A stretch of DNA of 64,000 bases from Halichondria panicea (GCF_963675165.1 NC_087386.1:6392066-6456065), one strand, 5' to 3'. Positions 34,819 through 46,646 are shown, counted from the first letter of the stretch. Made by a program: numbers and translations. Notes: generated by a model not told the origin, from the sequence alone.

Positions 34819-36778
34819 GATGACAGTGCTTGGTCGCCAGCTCCGAGTACCTAGCTGGTTAAAGAAAGCCAAGCGTCTGGATGTAGTGGAGGCTATGAGA
34901 CCAGGAACTGGAAGGCTAAGGATCGCCATTGACTGCGGCCTAGACACCCAGCTAGAGAGGAAAAGACAGATGTCTGATAAGGTATACGCCCACCCTTCAG
35001 CCACACCAATTATATTATGCAGAATGACAAATCTTAATCAGAGCTGCAAGGGGGGGGGCGAGGGGGGTAATTCGCCCCCCCCCCTAGGATCTGGCAAATT
35101 TATTTGTACTGCTATAATTCTGATGACTTCGCCCCCCTACATATTTAATTTGCCCAAATCGCCCCCTGATCCAAAATCCTGGATGCAGCCCTGCAAATGC
35201 ATATTAAATTAATATGTGTGGCCTAGTGGTTAGGGTGGTGGCTTAGTAGATTAGATGATAGATAAGGCATGAGTTCGATTCCCTCTTGGGGGACTTTTCT
35301 TCATTTCTTTACAAATCAATAAGTAATTTCCCTAAGTTTTGATACACGGCTTACTCTGTTCAAGTACATAATCAAGTTGGGGCGTCGCCCGGTTTCTGTG
35401 AAACGAAGTTTCACGGAAACCGGGCGACGACCCAACTTGCCTTTTTTAGGTAGATTTGTAGAATTGGTCGAACTATGCTAAATCTTTCAGTTTGAAACCC
35501 TAATAAAAGTTCTCTCTTAGGCTAGTATTATTGAATTATTTCTCCCTGTAGGAGTTGTGCTCGCTGTCGATGCAATTGTTGCTGAGTCATAGTTCCAACC
35601 ACAAGTTCCCCCGCCCATGTCACCTGCACCTGGTCGGTCTGACAGAGGGTGGCAGGATTGAGACCGCCTTCACTCAGCACATCACTAACTACAACTCCAT
35701 GCTCGTGAGTTGTGTGACCAGTGTGTGCGTGGGTGGGTGTGTGTTGTGATTTGTGAAGACAACGTTAGTTAATTTGATGTACCATTTGCCTGAAATTGTT
35801 ACTGTTCAATTCACATAATTATGATTATGGCAATTCACTTGTGTTCTGTAGGTAACTAGGACAACTCAACCCCCGAACATGTATTTTCATAGCAACGATA
35901 TTGTGTATCTATCCCCTGACTCAACAGAAGGTGTGTGTGTGTCTTGTAATGTGTGATGTCATAATTATGTGATGTCATATTATGATCCCTGGCAGAGTTG
36001 GAGACTGTCACTGCTGACAGTGTATACATAGTTGGAGGTGTGGTCGATCGAACAGTCGACAAGGTGACCAATAATAGTGTAGCTTGTATGTGTAGGAAAC
36101 CTGTATGTGCAGTAGTACCTTCAGCACTGCACACATAAATGTTTGTTCATAATTATATATTTTAGCCTCGATTCCAGGCCGCAAGAAGGGGGAAAGACTC
36201 TTTCCAAGGGCCTGGGATTGAGGCTAAGTTAATCCCCTTCATCATGTGTTTCATACTGCTGCAAAACCACATTGAATTGAATTGAAATTGACATTAAATA
36301 ATTAATTTATGGTTTCCTTTACTGTAGTACCTTACTGAGAAGTATGCAGACCGGGTTCTCATGACAACAGCACGGCTACCAGTACATCAGCACATGAAGC
36401 TACTCCACCACGTCAATCTACCTCTCAATATAGGTATTGTATATATATAGCGGGTAATTTTCGTTAGGGAAATGTCGTTATAAGTTCCTTAAATATTCGT
36501 ACAGCTCAGGATAGTGACATAGAACCTACTGCAGTAGAATAATTTCGTAGTTTTAATTTTCGTACGATACTCTACAATACGAAATGTACAAATTCCCACC
36601 ATAACCCACTATACGGTACTCTAATTTGTTGGATTATAACCCCACACACACACACACACACACCCACACACACAAAACACACACCCACACAGTTGTTGAT
36701 ATCCTCCTCTCCGTGTACAACGGCCACTCGTGGAGGGAAGCATTCGAACAGTTTATTCCTCAGAGAAAACGATTGTAG
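34819..36778 (+). CDS. TRMT10-type tRNA (purine-9) methyltransferase, SPOUT fold
   Basis: Exons 34819-34981, 35552-35704, 35852-35929, 35996-36063, 36328-36433, 36693-36778. Recognisable parts: RLRIAIDCGLD at the start of the SPOUT domain, DIVYLSPDS, SVYIVGGVVDRTVDK (relatives have YIIGGLVDHN), ARLPVHQHMKL, and the tail HSWREAFEQFIPQRK, matching relatives' DWQEAFFTILPQRK. The family uses S-adenosylmethionine to methylate N1 of purine 9 in tRNA. Whether this is the cytosolic TRMT10A/B type or the mitochondrial RNase P subunit type (TRMT10C) is not clear; the VVDRTVDK variation suggests a divergent member. ATG 34819 is chosen; an in-frame ATG at 34667 would overlap AIMP1 exon 1 antisense. The last acceptor follows a CA-rich tract. 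Confidence 0.85.
35040..35193. mobile_element. MITE with CAGGGCTGCATCCAGGA end (TRMT10 intron 1)
   Basis: The right end ATCCTGGATGCAGCCCTGCA and the left end GAGCTGCAAGGGGGG are inverted-repeat remnants, with internal runs GCGAGGGGGG and TTCGCCCCCC. The CAGGG-type terminus suggests a hAT-like MITE. Left boundary approximate. Confidence 0.5.
35217..35295 (+). mobile_element. tRNA-like SINE head (A and B boxes)
   Basis: TGGCCTAGTGG matches the polymerase III A box and GAGTTCGATTCCC the B box, with tRNA-like spacing of about 45 bp. The anticodon arm is not convincing, so I call a tRNA-derived SINE or tRNA relic inside TRMT10 intron 1, not a working tRNA gene. Confidence 0.6.
35373..35440. repeat. 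Long perfect-type hairpin
   Basis: Inverted repeat with arms of about 32 bp, starting CAAGTTGGGGCGTCGCCCGG, separated by only a few bases (GAA). It would form a stable cruciform or RNA hairpin; it lies in TRMT10 intron 1 downstream of the SINE head. Confidence 0.8.
36163..36226. mobile_element. Minimal TAGCCTC...GAGGCTA foldback element
   Basis: A 64-bp palindromic remnant consisting of little more than the two ends of the Mutator-like family (TAGCCTCGATTCCAGGCCGC and GCCTGGGATTGAGGCTA). No clear target duplication. Confidence 0.55.
36440..36617. mobile_element. TA-flanked MITE, diverged copy (TRMT10 intron 5)
   Basis: Starts TATATAGCGGGTAATTTTCG and ends AACCCACTATACGGTA, related to the element at 30927. 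It begins a few bases after the donor of TRMT10 exon 5. Confidence 0.55.
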
Positions 36779-36917
36779 CAACTGTAATAATTTTTATGTT
36801 CTTCATTTTTGTTCTTCATTTTGTGTAATCAGCCCCCAATTAATTACGGGAAATCGTAGCAAAACGCAGAAAACTGTTTGTTCTATCGACGACCTTTCCC
36901 ATAGAGCTATATTGGAA

Positions 36918-36930
36918 TATATAAAAGGAA
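36918..36930 (+). promoter_or_regulatory. Possible TATA element upstream of TSC1
   Basis: ATATATAAAAGGA lies about 105 bp upstream of the TSC1 start codon in the 250-bp TRMT10-TSC1 spacer. Fits a TATA box in sequence; position relative to the transcription start is unknown. Confidence 0.3.
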
Positions 36931-37030
36931 ATAGTTTATATTTGTCTTTTGCTTGTTCTGAAGTTAAGTATGACTGAAGGACCACCTCACAACTGTGCTC
37001 TGAGATAACGCCATTCTATAAGCCAAGGCT

Positions 37031-37272
37031 ATGGAGGAGTTATGGAAGTTAGAGTCAGTAGAACTAAGTGAATCAAGACAGTTTATCAGTCGACTGTCAG
37101 ATCGCCTCAAGACCACTAGAGACCCTGGTCTACTAGGAGAGCTGGTCGAGTTCTACTTTAAGAATGGTTCAAAGCGAGCAAGAAAAGTACTTACATCATT
37201 GAGAGAGGCACACTCACAGGTACACTTCTCACACACACACCACCCACACACACACACTCACAGGTACACTTC

Positions 37273-37308
<36 letters not shown>

Positions 37309-38716
37309 TAATATGGCCTCAAGCTATCCATGCCTGAGGTGCTAGTATTCATACCTTGTGGTGATGCATTCACTACTGATGCAGAGATAGGTGTGTTTCA
37401 TTGTCTCCCTTTCTCTTGCAGGACTATTTTGACAAGTTGCATGAGAGCATACAAAAGACCTCCACTCGACTACCAGTGCTGAAACTACTAGCACATACCC
37501 TCAACTCTGAGGTAACTTTAATATTATACACTGTACAATATTCTATTGACTGCATTGCTCTCTTCTCCACTCTGCAGACAAGCTGGTTGTATCGCATTGT
37601 AGACCACCCCCTGTTCCCAGCCATACTGGAGCAGCTCAAGGTACGACCATGACATGTGATCACTGCTGTTTGTAGTCAGTCACATGGCCACTACACACTT
37701 TTATTAATATGGGTTCTGATTTGCCTGTCTATTTATGATCTTTTAAAGCCTTTGTGTTCTAATTATACATAATGCAGTTATGTTTATGGCCACTGGCCAC
37801 TGTACCGTAACACTGAAATATAGACTGCCCATGCTTTCAATATACTATTGCAAATTGGAAGTGTCGTTTTAGTGTCGTTTTGCCTGCCAGTTTATATGTA
37901 GCTCTATTTTGCCTGACATTATTGTGCAGTAAGGTAGCCTATTAACGATTGGATTGAAACCATATAGCTGCTCAGCAGGTGTCAGCTGGGGGCTACTGTG
38001 GCCTGTACCATCACCTTGTTGGGTTATATCATTTTTAAAAACTCCCTATCCACAGACGAGCCTGGACATTGTGGTCTTGTGCAGTGGCGTGTTTGTGGTT
38101 ACCGCAATTCTACCACTGGTCCCCTCGTACATCGCTCCACACCTCCAGGACCTATTCCAGATATTCTGTACACTGGCCACCATAAGACAAACTAAACTAC
38201 TAGGTAAGCGTGTGTCCCATGATTAACATAATGATACCTTTTATATACCTTAGATGAATATTTATGTACATACAGAAAATTCATTACTGTTTATCACCTC
38301 TGCAGGTTTAACCCCTAAGGAGCTGTGTCTCAACCTAGATGTAGCCATCTATTATTTTTTCCTACAATTGTACGCCCTTTTCCCCAACAACTTCTTCCAG
38401 TATCTGCGAACGCACTACAGTCAGCCGGACACATTGGAGCGCTTCAACGAAAGCATCGCAGTAAGTACTATAAGTACTATTACATCATACAACCTGGCAC
38501 ACGTTGGTGTCTGTTCTAAATATTCTATTTTTGACAAAACCAAACTATGCATATATTTGGGTAGCCCTATTAGATTGTGTGTTTAGATTAGTAAAAATGG
38601 TTTCTGCTTCTAATAAATTATTCTGTTTTTTGTTATAATAATCCCTGTGTTTTGTCTATAAGTCATCTTTCCCCCCCCCCCCACGCACACACACACACAC
38701 ACGCACACGCACACAC

Positions 38717-38786
<70 letters not shown>

Positions 38787-41700
38787 CCTCTGTTCTACCA
38801 GGTTCAGCTTCACCCTAGTTTAGTGACTGGTGGGAGCAGCTATGAGCTGAGTAGGCGTAAGTGGGGTACTATGGAACCTGACGATATCGCCACACTCTCA
38901 CTGCAGCTGTGTCTAGACAAACACCTCGCTCCCGAACAAGACGGTGAGGGACAAAAGGGTTAAATGTTACCGTATAGCGCAAAATGTTCGAGGCACTTAA
39001 CTTCCATGGATAAAAACGATTCGTTCACCCTTCTCCGTATGTTAATGTACTTTACATCCGCCATTAGCATGTTCGTAGAACCATTTTTGTGGAGGACTGC
39101 TAACCCTCGAAAGCAGCGAAAAAAATTAAGAGCTTAGAAATTTCGCGCTATACCGTATGAATGAGTTAACGATTTGTATAAGTAGTTTTGTCTATTTACA
39201 CTGAGCTGCCCATTGAGTGGTATTTCTCGTACGCTAATGACTAGTGGTTGTGTGGTATCCTGTTGTTCCCGGTAACCTGATTAGTGGCTATCCCTTGTCT
39301 AAATAAGTAGTATGGAAGTCATTTCTTGTTCTTCCAGAGAAGTCCAGTCACCACCATTGTGGCTGAAGTTATTCACGCTACAGGTGTTACAGAAGTACTA
39401 GTCATGTATTCATTGCCCCATACACAGACAGCTGCATGGAGCCATTGTTAGACCATTCATGATAAGCTGCATGGAGCCATTGTTAGACCATTCATGATAA
39501 GCTGCATGGAGCCATTGTTAGACCATTCATGATATGCTGTATACAATTGTAGTGTTGGGGATGTGCAACATTTTTCACCTCACTTGAAATGGGTAACCTT
39601 TTAATAGAGCAAAAGTAGACTTATCTACTTTGATTTACAATGTACACAGTGGGACACACTATAGGCTCTGTTGCAGGTCAATGCTTTTTGCTTTTAAAAT
39701 GTTATTTCTTGTAGGGTTGTATGCACGTATCTAATTGATTCATCACTTATCTCCCTCTCTCAGGCCGTCCCCTTCCTGAAGACCACCCCCCTCACACGGG
39801 CACGAGCCTCACAGAGTCACATTCAACACACACACTTATCGACACCCCCACACTGCCGCCCCCACACATAGTAACCACCCCTAGCAACAGCTCACTTCTC
39901 ACCGATCTTCCACAGCCAGCTGGTCTAAAAACTGCCGAAGAACTAGACAAATTCTGGAGCCCTCTCGTCACCCTCGGCTCTGTCACTCCTCATCACAGCT
40001 CCAATATATCACCCAATGATTCCAGTAGAAACTCAGTCACTTTTCTCACTCAACCCAGCACTGCTACGTCCACAGCTCCTAGTCCAGTGTCAGACTCTGT
40101 GGTTAGCAGTACTCTGCCAACTCCTAGAGGCACAAGTGCTTCTAACCTCTTCACGTTCAGGAACTACTCACCCACGGCTTCTATAGACAGTGATAATCGG
40201 CCGGCTGTCACTCAATCAGCCGTACACACGCCACTCGAGGATTCACACGGCAGTCTGCACTTTGACCCTCTCAGCCAGTCCATGCGGGTGGAATCAAGCT
40301 CACAAACATCACCTATTCGGAGGATGAAAAAAGACGTTCAAAATCAATCATTTAAAGAGAAAGTCGGTCGATTTATTAATGGACTGTTTGTAGCACATAC
40401 TTCCAAAGGGGACGATTTGACACGCACTAGCGAAGAATTTATCGAGATATATGCATCAGACGCTGATACCTCTAAATCCAGCAGTGTGCCCTCACCAGCG
40501 TCGGAAAATAGCGGACCATTGATACAAGTATACAGACCTTTGTCTGAAGAAGTCGGAGAAGAATGTTTGGCAGAATCGCTCAAGAAATCAAACAAATCCT
40601 CGATGGATACCACGACTACAGAAGAGGCTCATAAACCAATCAGCTTGCCTCAGAGTATACCATCCTCACGTCCATCACGCTCCAACAGTCAATCCTCCTC
40701 TGAAGAAACAACTGCCCCAAATCAATATTATGATTTCCGGGGGGGCTACCTCAGCCATCCAGTGAGCCTGGACAGAACGGGGGACCTGCCTCACCCGTAT
40801 TCCTTCTCCTACCCAGAGAGAGGCCCCACTGAGAGTGTAGTAGTGAAGAGACTGAGGTCCTCTAACTCAGAGTCTAACACACGACGGACTGTGCTGCTGT
40901 TACAGGAGCGGCTCCAGGAGTTGGTGGAGTCTGGTGAAGGTTATGAGGGACCTTCCCTTGATGCGTCTGTGATCACAAGCACTCCCGTAGCGGAAGGTAT
41001 GGAGTGTGTGCATGCAGTATTATATCGTCTCCCCTCTTTCCCCATTATACAAACACTGTCTGTACCGTTAGCAGCATCCATACTGAGTACATGTACTGTG
41101 TGTTGACTACTTACAGCACTGTAGCATATGGATGCTACAACAATTCATGTAATGCATGGCTATATACACTAGTGTGAATCACCATGTTTGTGATGTACAT
41201 TGTACAATGTATACACTGCTGTTACTAACCCCCCCCCCCCCCCCACACACACACACACATACACACGCACTGTAGGAGGTCTATTCTCTGATGAGTCAGC
41301 AACTCTGAACCTTGACCTCTCCATTGATAGCACCTCCACCGTCCTCCAACCTGCCACGCCCCCTACACACCCACTTAGCGGACCTATGACGCTCGGTCTA
41401 AACCTGGTTGCCAGCCCGAGCAGACCCACCCAACCCACCACCCTCTCATCCAGCCTACCCTCTGGGCCGTCTAACAACGCCAACACTCTTGGGGTGGGAC
41501 TGGCCAGCCGATTGTTCGTCAAGCGCGTCTCGGTCTGTTCTCGGAGGCCACGACATCATCAGTTCAGTGACTCTAGCGCTGAGAGTGCTGTCTCTGAATC
41601 TCTATCCTGCCTGCCTACGAGTAACCATCCATCACCCATTGCCCTACTGGACCAGTACATCAACAGAGGAGTCATGCTGCATAAGGGTCACTTTGAGACC

Positions 41701-42716
41701 ATCCCGCTCACAGAACTTGAGGGGGTGGATTGGAACCACTTTGGGGGATGTCCCCACGCCGAGGAGTCTGGGATGATGCAAGCCCAGGCCGTGTTGCTAC
41801 ACAGTCAGCTCATGTTTGAACGTTACCAGTGTATGCAGCATGCTCGGAGGAACAGGACGTTACTTAGTCAAGCGAGAGGTGCTTCTAAAGTGGCAGAGGA
41901 GGTCCAGGGTCTGGTGAGTGGAGTACTGGCATGTCATCTTTTAGAGCTAGTACATGCTTACGTTGACTAGTCAGCAATTTAAGCGTACCATGTGATATGC
42001 CTCAATCCTAAATACTAGTTTGACACTAGCAGCAGCCAAAACTTATGTGGCTACCTCTGCACAAGTGTTTTATATTCATTAAGTGATACAGTTTTCTGTG
42101 TATGGTTGTACTAACCCCCCCCCCTCACACACACAGCGTGAGCAGGTGCAACGTCAGAAGGAAGCTGTACAAAGTCTACAGACTGACCTCCAACACAGAG
42201 TGTACGCTCACAGCAGCTCCGTTAAACTACAAGAGAATCTGCGCTCCAGAAATCAAACACTGGCAACTGAGAATAAGCAACTCAAAGATAGCAACCTGAT
42301 ACTGAGTGAGGAGGTCCACGCCCTCAGGGAGAGCAACCAACAGCTGCAGAAGGTGGGCTAGTGTAGCTATTCTGTAGCTGTGACTGCAAAGGCCGTAGCC
42401 TAGTGTGCTTTTTCCGAGTTCAGCCTATTTGATAGCTATCTTGAAAGCCTATAATTTATGTTCAATTTCATGATGTGTTTTGTAGCTCTCGGGGATGACC
42501 TTTAAATCGAAGTCATGATGATCACACGTTGGTGTACACCGTATAGTACAATCATGTATGACATCATAATCTTACCGTGTATAGCAGTCTAAAGAGATCT
42601 TGATAACAAGCAGTGTACTAGTCTCTCACACACACGCCCACACACACACACACACACCCACACACACACACACCCACACACACACACGCCCACACACACA
42701 CACACTCACACACACA

Positions 42717-42755
<39 letters not shown>

Positions 42756-43434
42756 GCTGGACCATTCCAATGACAAGATAGTCTCACTGGAGAATGACCA
42801 CTCTCAACTGCACACACGACTGGAACATGCCGAGACACTGAAGCGTGAAGTGGAGCTGCTCTCGAGAGAACTACAAGTGTTAGGAGACCTCTACCAGCAA
42901 CAGAAGGACCGTACCAACACACTACTGTCACACACGTCCTCCGAGCTGGAGGCTACTACACTGTGTACAGCACTGGCCAGAGAGAGGGACTTTGCCGAGG
43001 CTAGGAGTGTAGGTGTGAGACAGGAAGTGGGCGTGCTCTCAGCAAAGGTACGGGAACTGGAGGGCCTATTAGAGAGAAGAGAGAAAGAGGTGTCACAGTT
43101 GAGGGGACAGTTGGAGCGCACCGAGGGACAGTGGGGGGTCAAGATTAAGGTGATTATATATATTAGTGTAGGGTGGGGGGTCAAGATTAAGGTGATTATA
43201 TATATTAGTGTAGGGTGGGGGGTCAAGATTAAGGTGATTATATATATTAGTGTAGGGTGGGGGGTCAAGATTAAGGTGATTATATATATTAGTGTAGGGT
43301 GGGGTCGGGTGGGGAGGGTGACAACACTTAGCAGCTATTGTTGAGAGCTTGTGTATACATGATTGTATGTTCAGTGGTTCCACTATGTAAGCCAGAACTA
43401 CTCCCCCCTTCACACACGAACGCATGCACACACG

Positions 43435-43496
<62 letters not shown>

Positions 43497-43664
43497 CAGG
43501 CACTTGAAGACAAGTACAAGTCCATGAAAGCCGTTGGCCTCCAGTTGGAGAATCACATCCTGGAGATGAAAGGAAGGACCCCTTTCATTAAGAGGAAACG
43601 CCACAAACGAAGCATTAGCCACCCTACAGAGGCACTCCCCCCCACCAATCACCCACCCTCATAA
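37031..43664 (+). CDS. TSC1: Hamartin (TSC1), TSC complex scaffold
   Basis: Exons 37031-37219, 37422-37511, 37578-37640, 38056-38203, 38306-38460, 38787-38943, 39774-40996, 41276-41913, 42137-42352, 42754-43149, 43500-43664. The N-terminal helical core fits hamartin: [84 protein letters not shown] long Ser/Thr/Pro-rich middle (exons 7-8) is poorly conserved. The strongest match is [13 protein letters not shown] with [22 protein letters not shown], which in relatives reads WTHFGGSP...[22 protein letters not shown]. The C-terminus is coiled coil (exons 9-11). TSC1 stabilises TSC2, the GAP for Rheb, and so restrains mTORC1. CA runs precede several acceptors. Exon 10 ends in four tandem splice donors. 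Confidence 0.93.
38691..38785. repeat. CA microsatellite abutting TSC1 exon 6 acceptor
   Basis: About 95 bp of CA repeats run straight into the acceptor CACACAG at 38786, with no ordinary polypyrimidine tract between repeat and exon. Confidence 0.95.
38968..39157. mobile_element. TA-flanked MITE, CCGTATAGCG family (TSC1 intron 6)
   Basis: Left end TACCGTATAGCGCAAAATGT and right end AAATTTCGCGCTATACCGTA; a close relative of the 30927 element. Confidence 0.7.
39431..39545. repeat. Three-copy 41-bp tandem repeat (TSC1 intron 6)
   Basis: GCTGCATGGAGCCATTGTTA plus GACCATTCATGATA is repeated three times in TSC1 intron 6. Confidence 0.9.
42630..42752. repeat. CA microsatellite abutting TSC1 exon 10 acceptor
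   Basis: About 120 bp of CA repeats with CCCA interruptions end in CACACACAG at the exon 10 acceptor (exon from 42754). Confidence 0.95.
43132..43303 (+). repeat. 42-bp tandem repeat duplicating the TSC1 exon 10 splice donor
   Basis: Four near-perfect 42-bp units, each holding GTCAAGATTAAG followed by a GT donor (GT at 43150, 43192, 43234, 43276). As 42 is 14 codons and no stop occurs, each downstream donor would add 14 residues ([14 protein letters not shown]) in frame. Confidence 0.95.
43432..43492. repeat. CA microsatellite before TSC1 exon 11
   Basis: CA repeats end in CACCCTCAG at the acceptor of the last TSC1 exon. Confidence 0.95.
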
Positions 43665-43974
43665 CGCTGAACCCTGAACTCTGAAAATTGAACTCTGTAC
43701 CCCCACCCTCGCAATCGAAAGCTTTAAATTTCGCAGGTTTAACAGTCATAATTCCCCAATCATTTTCAACCCCAGTTTGTCACTTACTTATTATCATTTA
43801 TTTGCTGTACATGTGTTTAATACCGTGTGAAAAAAACATTATTGCCTACAATGGAGAAAAAAAATAATGCTAAACTGTTCCCTGTGTCTATAAAGAAAGC
43901 TATAAGCTATTAATGTATATACAGCATGTATAATTATACGCATGTAGACTACAAGTAAGAAAATAATCGCTAAT

Positions 43975-43987
43975 AATAAAGTTTATT
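43975..43987. terminator. Palindromic two-way poly(A) signal AATAAAGTTTATT
   Basis: AATAAA on the plus strand (43975-43980) serves TSC1, about 310 nt after its stop. AATAAA on the minus strand (43987-43982) lies 9 nt after the stop of the AIG1-like gene. The two signals are back-to-back with one base between. Confidence 0.75.
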
Positions 43988-43995
43988 CAAGGTTC

Positions 43996-44835
43996 TTATT
44001 CAATGTAGACGGTCTTTCCCCATCGCAAATCAGCCACAAGCTTACCAACCAGATACAGTACTAGACTGAAGAACATGCTCCCGCCGCAAAACAATGTGAG
44101 GAACGGAAGAGGCAGAACTTTGAGAATCGGATATACCCAGAAACCAGTTTTGACAAAGATCCACACGATCCAGCTCAGATAACCGGCATTCACAGCAAAG
44201 TTGATACACGCTGCAGTTCCAGTAGAAGGATAGTGATGGAAGCATATGATCGTCTCGAACAAGACCCACGCGGCGATCGTAGTGTGCCAGAAATGGTTCA
44301 TGTAGGCCGGCACGAAGAGATCGAATCGCTCCGGATATACCAGACTACGGTCGTACGCGTAGATGGACCAGAAAGTGACGGCAACAAAGAAGGAAGTAGG
44401 AGCAGCCACGGTAGTGAAGAACACATCACACACCTTCTGAAGAATACGTTTTGCGATGGAGTTTGCAAGTAGATCAGTGAGAAACTGAACACCAAAGAAA
44501 CACAGTTGAAACCATTGGTTGATGTGTGTCAGGAACTTGAATCGACCACCATAACTTGGCATGATCCCTTTCGGGTCTAATACGTGCAAGTTGTCACTCA
44601 TAAGCTTGTTGCCATAGTATAGCAGTAGAGCATAGAACAAGGTCATGGCGAAATGATAGAACACAGCCAACAGCTCCAGATCATTGTGGGGTGGGACATT
44701 AGATGGGCTCACATACTCAGTCTCTAGTGTTCCCTGTCCTTGCTGTACTTGGCGGTGAGCATCTTCCTGAGTGTTCTCTCGGCCATTACGAAGAGCCCTT
44801 CGCTTCAAAAACTGACTAGACGGTGTAGTAGCCAT
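43996..44835 (-). CDS. AIG1/ADTRP-family FAHFA hydrolase-like membrane protein
   Basis: Single exon, about 280 residues from the ATG at 44835 (MATTPSSQFLKRRALRN); an in-frame upstream ATG at 44895 adds 20. It has about six hydrophobic segments. Family blocks are YGGRFKFLTHINQW, where relatives have YGGRWKYLTF with the nucleophilic Thr, and FVPAYMNHFWHTT, with the catalytic His in the same place as WLNHGMHTT, then FWSIYAYDRSLVYP and GFWVYPILK. AIG1 and ADTRP are multi-pass threonine hydrolases that cleave fatty acid esters of hydroxy fatty acids. Both catalytic residues appear conserved. The N-terminal 60 residues are longer than usual. Convergent with TSC1, sharing an overlapping poly(A) signal; divergent from CIMIP2B. 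Confidence 0.88.
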   Translation of the reverse strand: MATTPSSQFLKRRALRNGRENTQEDAHRQVQQGQGTLETEYVSPSNVPPHNDLELLAVFYHFAMTLFYALLLYYGNKLMSDNLHVLDPKGIMPSYGGRFKFLTHINQWFQLCFFGVQFLTDLLANSIAKRILQKVCDVFFTTVAAPTSFFVAVTFWSIYAYDRSLVYPERFDLFVPAYMNHFWHTTIAAWVLFETIICFHHYPSTGTAACINFAVNAGYLSWIVWIFVKTGFWVYPILKVLPLPFLTLFCGGSMFFSLVLYLVGKLVADLRWGKTVYIE

Positions 44836-45059
44836 AATTAAGTTTTCACAGCTACGCTCCAGGTACAAGCCACGCCCCTCTTTTTGCACTTGCACACTTG
44901 CACATGCGCACTAAGTTGTCATAGCTACTTTACTGCATACACTTAGCTAGCTAGCTGGTCCACCAGTGCCACAGTAAGTTAAGTACAGCCGGCCTACAGG
45001 ACCTCCCTGCAGATGCAAGACAGGTCTCTCAGCAGCCTATCATCACCGCAGAAGAAATA
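44836..45059. promoter_or_regulatory. Divergent promoter interval, AIG1-like / CIMIP2B
   Basis: 224 bp between divergent start codons, with TGCACTTGCACACTTGCACA repeats. No TATA box recognised. Confidence 0.4.
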
Positions 45060-46497
45060 ATGTCCAAAAAATCCTTTCTGATGACCCCAGATCCCTATCA
45101 TACTCCAGGGTAAACTATTAAACTGTACTGGTGCTGTACTGTACAGCTAGCTATAGCAGCTCCATTACATACACTGTAGCTTGTTGCTTGCTTATCTCAT
45201 AATGGCTATATTAACATCACACCTTCATATAAATTAGCCAGAACATTGCTCTTTATATGGTTTCACGACAATTAATTTACAATTTATTATTGACTATCTT
45301 CCCCATTCAATGCAGGTACTGTGGGTACGTTCCCCAGTTCAAGTACCGGATAGGGGAAACGTTTGGTACCAACACGCATCGTCTCCTCACGTCAACAGAC
45401 CCTCGAGTGGCAGCCTCAGGCAATCCTGTGCTCAGTGACACCTTACCCTCCACCACACATCCTCCCAAGACGGCTGAAGAGTTCTTCAGCAGTCCCGTCT
45501 ATCAGAATCGAACACGGAGTTGGGGCGACCAGAAATACGTCGCTCAGATGGTGCCTGGATATACAGGTGCAAAAATTAGTAGTAATTATTACCGTGCTGC
45601 CATTTGAGAGTGGTAACGATCGTAGCTATTAGCATATCCTAGGTGGCGTGAATTAGTGATAATTTATTCTTTCTACACAGGCTATATTCCTAAGAATCTC
45701 CACAACTTTGGATGTCGCTATGCTGAGAGTTGTCACTCAGCATTCTCCACATTCGAGCAAGATCAACAGAAACACAGGACCATTGCTGACGAGATGAAAT
45801 CGTTTCGTACCAACTCCAGCAGCAATCCTGAGCCACAGAACAACACTCCTCTATACCCTGTCAACTCTAAAGCCAAACCTTACCTATCGAGCTTTGCCAA
45901 GCAACATACCACCATGTCTCCATACAACATGCCTGATGATCATCCACACAAGTATTACATGTCCGGTTACACTGGCTTTGTGCCCAAAGCTCGCAAGTAC
46001 CTCGGTCAAGGCTATCCCGTCATCACTCGTAGTGCTCTGCAAGTTAGTGTAGTATACAACCTATTCAGCAAAATTCCATATCCCTCAGTCCTCCCCATTT
46101 TTTCCCATTATCCCCCAGCCCACTCTCTCCCATATTATCTCCCCATCACATTTGTAGGAACATGCTGCCGAGGAGAAGAGGTTGGCCAAGAGTTGGAATG
46201 CGCCGATACGATTGTTTCGTACCGAGCAGACAGGCGGGCAGCCCTCCACCACTCGTCTGTACATGAGTGACAATGGACTAGTACCCCACTACACCGGCCA
46301 CGTCCCAGGTGCATGACACAGTGTGTAGCAAGTGATATAATTATAAGCTAAAGCTTTTGTCAAAATAGACTTGTATAATGTATGTAGCATGTGATTGTTC
46401 CACAAAATTACTGCTTCTAACTTTTCCTGCAGGAGAGAAGTTTCAATTTGGGGCCACGTTTGGGACAAGTACCAAGAACCCCGAACTATCAATATAG
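45060..46497 (+). CDS. CIMIP2B: Ciliary microtubule inner protein 2B-like (FAM166B)
   Basis: Exons 45060-45109, 45316-45566, 45681-46042, 46158-46308, 46433-46497. The protein has the repeated GY(T/C)GxVP motifs of the FAM166 family: HTPGYCGYVPQFKYRIGETF at the N-terminus, MVPGYTGYIPKNLHNFG, KYYMSGYTGFVPKARKYLGQ with YPVITRSALQ, and HYTGHVPGEKFQFGATFGT at the C-terminus. Relatives read IPGYTGHCP, MIPGYTGFVP, FFMSGFTGYVP and YGGYVPGYKFQFGHTFG in the same order. The family lines the lumen of axonemal doublet microtubules, so the gene points to an animal with motile cilia or flagella. AATAAA at 46631-46636 is a likely poly(A) signal. Assignment to 2B rather than 2A or 2C is by motif spacing only. 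Confidence 0.85.
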
Positions 46498-46646
46498 AAA
46501 ACACTGTTGCGTCCCATAAAACAATACCCTCATAATTATACTACATGTTCAAATATTATAACGACAAATTGTTGTTTTTATATATACAAATCTCGTGAAA
46601 GAAGAATGTATAACAGATGTTGTGCGAGTGAATAAAATCAGAATAT

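Noticed and set aside
35217-35295. Functional tRNA gene
   Set aside because: A and B boxes are present but no acceptor stem or anticodon arm folds convincingly; more likely SINE-derived.
43093-43503. Minus-strand 136-residue frame with repeated [14 protein letters not shown]
   Set aside because: Antisense of the 42-bp TSC1 donor repeat and a CA microsatellite.
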